The notes under the pieces: generated by a model
The model's input: the letters and a program-made list of their open reading frames with translations, nothing else
What the model was told of the DNA's origin: nothing
Databases searched by the model: none
NCBI RefSeq assembly: GCF_008329605.1
Contig: NZ_NPKO01000014.1
Location: 62,001-126,000 of the forward strand
Reading direction: 5' to 3'
Source: Mycolicibacterium sp. P9-64
Lineage (GTDB): Bacteria > Actinomycetota > Actinomycetes > Mycobacteriales > Mycobacteriaceae
Length of the DNA stretch: 64,000 nucleotides
Shown: positions 61,184 to 64,000 of the stretch, one piece after another
Layout: every line of letters begins with the position of its first letter
How positions within the stretch are numbered: the first letter of the stretch is position 1
Translations under genes and position numbers: made by a program

Positions 61184-61199
61184 TCGAACGTTTGTTCGA
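61184..61199. promoter_or_regulatory. LexA (SOS) box of imuA'-imuB
   Basis: TCGAAC-GTTT-GTTCGA, perfect match, 38 bp upstream of the imuA' start. In the 61147-61473 intergenic region, the only other possible signal is TAGAGT (61319-61324), a TANNNT hexamer for the rightward lipoprotein gene; that would leave a leader of about 140 bases. Confidence 0.95.
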
Positions 61200-61473
61200 T
61201 GGAACGAGTAAACACTCGCCCTCTGACACCGTCAAGCGGGTGCGGCCCCAGCACGGGATTTTGTGACGCGCTCGTGAATCTGCTCGACAACGACTGTGTG
61301 TCCGTCTGACCAGTACGTTAGAGTTTTGATCATCGAAACCCACTTCGGGATGGGGCCGGTGTATGAGCCGTGGACACGCATCAGCCCGATGCGAGCCACG
61401 GACCGTACGGAATCGCACTGCGGTTCGCCGAAGACCATGTGTTCGCTTACTCGGGGATAGTAAAGGACTCAAA

Positions 61474-61731
61474 ATGAGGTCAAATCGTCTGGCTCGTCGC
61501 ATTGCGGCGGCCGTAGGCGGTACTGCAATCGTCGCGATGGTCGGACTGACCGCCGCGTGCGGTGGCGGGGAGAAGGCTCCCGAAACGTCGACCACAACGA
61601 CAACCACCACTCCGTCGTCAACGGTGTCGGTGACGCCGACCGAGAAGTCGATCAACCCCACCGGCGGCAACCTGTTCACACCCCCGGTCAAGGCGCCTCC
61701 TGCGCCGACGGCCATTCCTGGCGACAACTGA
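61474..61731 (+). CDS. Small lipoprotein
   Basis: 85 residues from the ATG at 61474 with AAAGGA upstream. Lipobox LTAAC after a hydrophobic signal (AAAVGGTAIVAMVGLTAACGGG), then a Thr/Pro-rich flexible tail (TSTTTTTTTPSSTVSVTPTE, then PTGGNLFTPPVKAPP). It would be tethered outside the membrane. I do not recognise the family. Followed by the sedolisin gene. Confidence 0.78.
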   Translation: MRSNRLARRIAAAVGGTAIVAMVGLTAACGGGEKAPETSTTTTTTTPSSTVSVTPTEKSINPTGGNLFTPPVKAPPAPTAIPGDN

Positions 61732-61740
61732 TAATCGCGC

Positions 61741-61810
61741 GGTCTCGGGAGTCAACGCTTGACCTTGGGGTCACCAGGGACGGCATCCTTGAAGGATGGC
61801 TCCCGAGACC
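61741..61810. promoter_or_regulatory. Stem-loop between lipoprotein and sedolisin genes
   Basis: GGTCTCGGGAG (61741-61751) and CTCCCGAGACC (61800-61810), perfect 11-bp arms around a 48-base loop that itself contains CATCCTT-G-AAGGATG (61784-61798). It overlaps the earliest possible start codon of the protease gene, so it could be a terminator, an attenuator or a start-blocking structure. Confidence 0.6.
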
Positions 61811-63478
61811 ATGCGACACCTTTCGACACAAATGGTTCTGATGCCGTCACCCACCGCGGCTGCACATCCCGGTCGACACACCAGACCCGGGCACTGGCTC
61901 CTGGTCCTGGTTACGGCGGCCGTGCTGATGGTCGCCTCGGATCTGCGGCTCCCCACGGGAACTGGAACGGCCACCGAAATCGGCGGCCCGTTCGCGTTGC
62001 TGCTCGGCGCGTCCACCGATCTCGGTCCCGCGCGCGGCGACCACGTCCAACTCACCGCTAGCCTTCGCGATCAAACCAGCCCCGATGCGCTGATCGACTG
62101 GGCGGGCAAACATGGTCTCTCCGTGCGCTGGCACCCGGGTGAGGACTGGGCGATCGTCGAGGGCGGACCCGAAAGAGTCTCGCGCGCACTGGAAGTCGAG
62201 GTTCACGACTACCGTGGTCAACGCGGGCAGGAGTTCTACGCCTCGCCCCAGCAGCCTGAGGTGCCGCCGGCGTTGCGCACCGAGGTCACCGAGCTCGGCC
62301 GAATCCTCAGCTACATACCGCATCACGAGTCGCGGCCAGACATCCTGCCGTTGGACGTGCCGGACCGCGGGTTGACCCCCTCCTCGCTGCTCACCACCTA
62401 CAACGCCGCCGGGCTCGCACGAAACGGCTTCACCGGCAAGGGCACCACGATCGTCGTCTTCGCGTTCAACGGTTTCGCCCAGTCCGACCTCGACACGTTC
62501 TCGGCGACATTCGGGCTACCCCAGTTCACGCCGACGGTCGTCGGCGACAAGCTGCCAGAACCGTACGGTGAGACCACGATGGATCTCGAAGTCGCACATG
62601 CGATTGCGCCCGATGCTCAGAAGGTCGTCGTCAACGCCCGCCCGACGGTGCAGGGCGACGGGCCATTCGAGAAGATCGGCCAGATGCTCGAGGACACCGA
62701 CCGCCAATTCCCCGGCGCGATCTGGAGTTTCTCGATCGGCTGGGGCTGCGACAAGCTGCTCACCGCCGCCGACCTGGCCCCCATTCGATCCGCGCTTGCC
62801 GAAGCACACACCCACGGCACCACGGCGTTCAACGCCAGCGGCGACCTCGCGGGCCTGGAGTGCAAGGGCGGCGACGACTGGGACTCCCCACCTGGTCCTG
62901 CCGACATCGGACTGGATTCGGTGTCCTCGCTCCCCGAGATGACCAGCGTGGGCGGCACCACCCTGTCCACCGACGCCAAGGGCGTGTGGCTTGCCGAACA
63001 GGCCTGGTTCGACGTTCCGCTGTCCCAGGGCACCGGCGGCGGGCCTTCGTCGCTGTTCGATCTGCCGCCGTGGCAGCGCGAGGCCTCGACTCAGGTTGCC
63101 CCAGAGCGCAATACGGGCAAGCGGATGACACCAGACATCTCAGCCGTTGCCGACCCCTTCACCGGGGTGAAGATCGTGCTCAACGGGGACACCGTGGTCG
63201 GCGGCGGCACCTCGCAATCCGCCCCGATCATGGCCGGCCTGACCGCGGTGATGACGCAGTTCCTCAAGGCCAACGGCGGCCGCGAGATCGGCGACATCAA
63301 CCCGCTGCTGTACCAAATCGCCGAGGGTGCACCGTTTCCCGCGTTCCGTGACGTGACCCTCGGCGGAAACGCGGTTGACACCGCGGGTCCGGGCTACGAC
63401 ATGGCCAGCGGACTCGGCACCCCGGACGTCGAGAACCTTGCCCGCAATCTACTCGTCCTGCAAAGGGTGACCCCATGA
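61796..63478 (+). CDS. Sedolisin (S53) family serine-carboxyl protease with pro-kumamolisin prodomain
   Basis: Up to 560 residues; starts at 61796, 61811 (MRHLS) or 61841 (MPSPTAA) are possible and I list the longest. A membrane or signal segment (HWLLVLVTAAVLMVA) is followed by a pro-kumamolisin activation domain (QLTASLRDQTSPDALIDWAG) and the catalytic domain. In the 560-residue numbering, the Glu/Asp pair is Glu259/Asp263 (GETTMDLE), the oxyanion Asp is Asp350 (NASGD) and the nucleophile Ser473 (GGGTSQSAP). Calcium-site residues are in DVTLGGN and GPGYDMASGLG. Acid-active extracellular endopeptidase, by family. Its stop overlaps the next gene (ATGA). Confidence 0.88.
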   Translation: MAPETMRHLSTQMVLMPSPTAAAHPGRHTRPGHWLLVLVTAAVLMVASDLRLPTGTGTATEIGGPFALLLGASTDLGPARGDHVQLTASLRDQTSPDALIDWAGKHGLSVRWHPGEDWAIVEGGPERVSRALEVEVHDYRGQRGQEFYASPQQPEVPPALRTEVTELGRILSYIPHHESRPDILPLDVPDRGLTPSSLLTTYNAAGLARNGFTGKGTTIVVFAFNGFAQSDLDTFSATFGLPQFTPTVVGDKLPEPYGETTMDLEVAHAIAPDAQKVVVNARPTVQGDGPFEKIGQMLEDTDRQFPGAIWSFSIGWGCDKLLTAADLAPIRSALAEAHTHGTTAFNASGDLAGLECKGGDDWDSPPGPADIGLDSVSSLPEMTSVGGTTLSTDAKGVWLAEQAWFDVPLSQGTGGGPSSLFDLPPWQREASTQVAPERNTGKRMTPDISAVADPFTGVKIVLNGDTVVGGGTSQSAPIMAGLTAVMTQFLKANGGREIGDINPLLYQIAEGAPFPAFRDVTLGGNAVDTAGPGYDMASGLGTPDVENLARNLLVLQRVTP

Positions 63479-64000
63479 GCACCGAGTCGGAATCCAGCGA
63501 CGGCACGACCGGCACCGTGGAGTGCCAAGTGTGCCGAACCGACGTCCCCGCAGGCGAATACTGCGGCCTGTGCGGGGACCACCTGACCGAGCACCGCGAC
63601 AAGGGGGCGAAGTGGCTGCGGGTGCGGGCCTATAGCGCCTCCCCCGGTGAGCACCTGCTGACACCGAACATCGTCAGCACGCTCTTCCCGCACCTGTCGA
63701 CCAGCTCGCGGCTGCCGTTCCTGACGGGGCTTGGGCTGATCTTCGCCGCCCTGATCGCCACCACGATGCTGCGCCTGCCCGCCGCGCTGATCACCGTGGC
63801 CGCGCTCGGACTACCCTTGCTGTTCCTCATCTACCTGCAGGAGTCCGACGTCTATCGCGACGTGCCGACCTCGACCCTGGTGGTGACGGCCGGTCTCGGC
63901 ATCGGTCTCGGCGTCGGATGGGTGCTCCTGACCGGCGCGATGGTGGCCCAGGCCTACGACGTCGGACTGGGCATGGGCATCGCCGGATCCCGGATCCTCC
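63475..64000 (+). CDS. Zinc-ribbon membrane protein, 3' end cut by window
   Basis: 175 residues visible and the frame open to the window end. A zinc ribbon CQVCRTDVPAGEYCGLCGDH (two Cys-x2-Cys pairs) is at the N-terminus, followed by hydrophobic helices (FLTGLGLIFAALIATTML, AALITVAALGLPLLFLIYL, LVVTAGLGIGLGVGWVLLTG). The style resembles PrsW-type membrane proteases, but the catalytic region is not in view and I do not assign it. Coupled by ATGA to the sedolisin gene, so the two probably act together. Confidence 0.7.
   Translation, partial: MSTESESSDGTTGTVECQVCRTDVPAGEYCGLCGDHLTEHRDKGAKWLRVRAYSASPGEHLLTPNIVSTLFPHLSTSSRLPFLTGLGLIFAALIATTMLRLPAALITVAALGLPLLFLIYLQESDVYRDVPTSTLVVTAGLGIGLGVGWVLLTGAMVAQAYDVGLGMGIAGSRIL

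Noticed and set aside
61147..61290. Upstream ATG of imuA' at 61290
   Set aside because: The LexA box would be inside the gene; the GTG at 61146 has a good ribosome-binding site.
1..64000. Mobile elements, integrases, transposases and tRNA genes
   Set aside because: None of the frames or intergenic stretches showed transposase or integrase motifs or a tRNA cloverleaf. Short tRNA-like folds could be missed by eye.

Overview
The window is chromosomal DNA of a high-GC actinobacterium, almost certainly a Mycolicibacterium-type (rapid-growing) mycobacterium. The evidence is gene content and order. A large part of it follows the Mycobacterium tuberculosis segment from about Rv3329 to Rv3395c: aminotransferase, dacB1, yihY-like, trpS, icd, metC/metA/methyltransferase, DUF3017/folD, Rv3359-like, mfpA conservon, spoU, Rv3368c/Rv3369, dnaE2, htdY, acrA1, iunH and imuB/imuA'. 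Two LexA boxes have the mycobacterial TCGAAC-N4-GTTCGA form, and a SAM-IV riboswitch lies upstream of metC. The species cannot be read from this window. I saw no rRNA, tRNA, insertion sequence, integrase, prophage or CRISPR array.

Layout. 1-4.5 kb: a truncated aldehyde dehydrogenase, an Lrp/AsnC regulator and an omega-aminotransferase (amine/amino-acid catabolism), then a beta-propeller protein. 4.6-11 kb: DacB1, a nitronate monooxygenase, a guanidine-III riboswitch with its guanidinium exporter, YihY, TrpS, an ExoIII-type nuclease and an alpha/beta hydrolase. 11-18 kb: two unrelated NADP isocitrate dehydrogenases in tandem, then the SAM-IV-controlled methionine operon with a methyltransferase. 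18-23.5 kb: a flavin monooxygenase with its TetR regulator, DUF3017-FolD, an old-yellow-enzyme relative and a small exported protein. 23.5-27.5 kb: an Rv1747-like FHA-ABC exporter and a GNAT protein.

27.5-35.1 kb is the most unusual part. Three exported PGRS-like glycine-rich proteins without a PE domain surround a large ATP-dependent LuxR (LAL-type) regulator and a 66-residue HTH-like protein. Three copies of a GGGGTAGTCGACTACCCC palindrome lie in the promoters. In the two glycine-rich promoters the palindrome stands at exactly the same distance from an identical TAGGTT -10-like hexamer. I propose that this is one regulon.

35-40 kb: the five-gene mfpA conservon (sensor-like ATPase, roadblock, DUF742, GTPase, pentapeptide protein). 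40-46.5 kb: TrmL-like methyltransferase, an XRE regulator divergent from an accessory methionine aminopeptidase with two matching palindromes between them, a nitroreductase, a PPOX protein, and a benzoylformate decarboxylase / cis-CaaD-like tautomerase / quinone reductase operon. 46.5-54.5 kb: SOS-controlled dnaE2, a second flavin monooxygenase, DUF899, SRPBCC and DoxX-like genes, and HtdY. 54.6-58.8 kb: AcrA1, nucleoside hydrolase, Ohr/OhrR. 58.8-64 kb: the imuA'-imuB half of the mutasome behind its own LexA box, a lipoprotein, a sedolisin protease and a zinc-ribbon membrane protein cut by the window end.

Dispersed sequence elements also occur. A 16-bp repeat (CGAGCGAAGCGACGGG) is found four times, always in the sense direction, in two leaders and inside two unrelated coding regions. 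An imperfect hairpin element is found in two intergenic regions. Gene remnants (SnoaL-like, LuxR C-terminus, alpha/beta hydrolase tail) show local decay.
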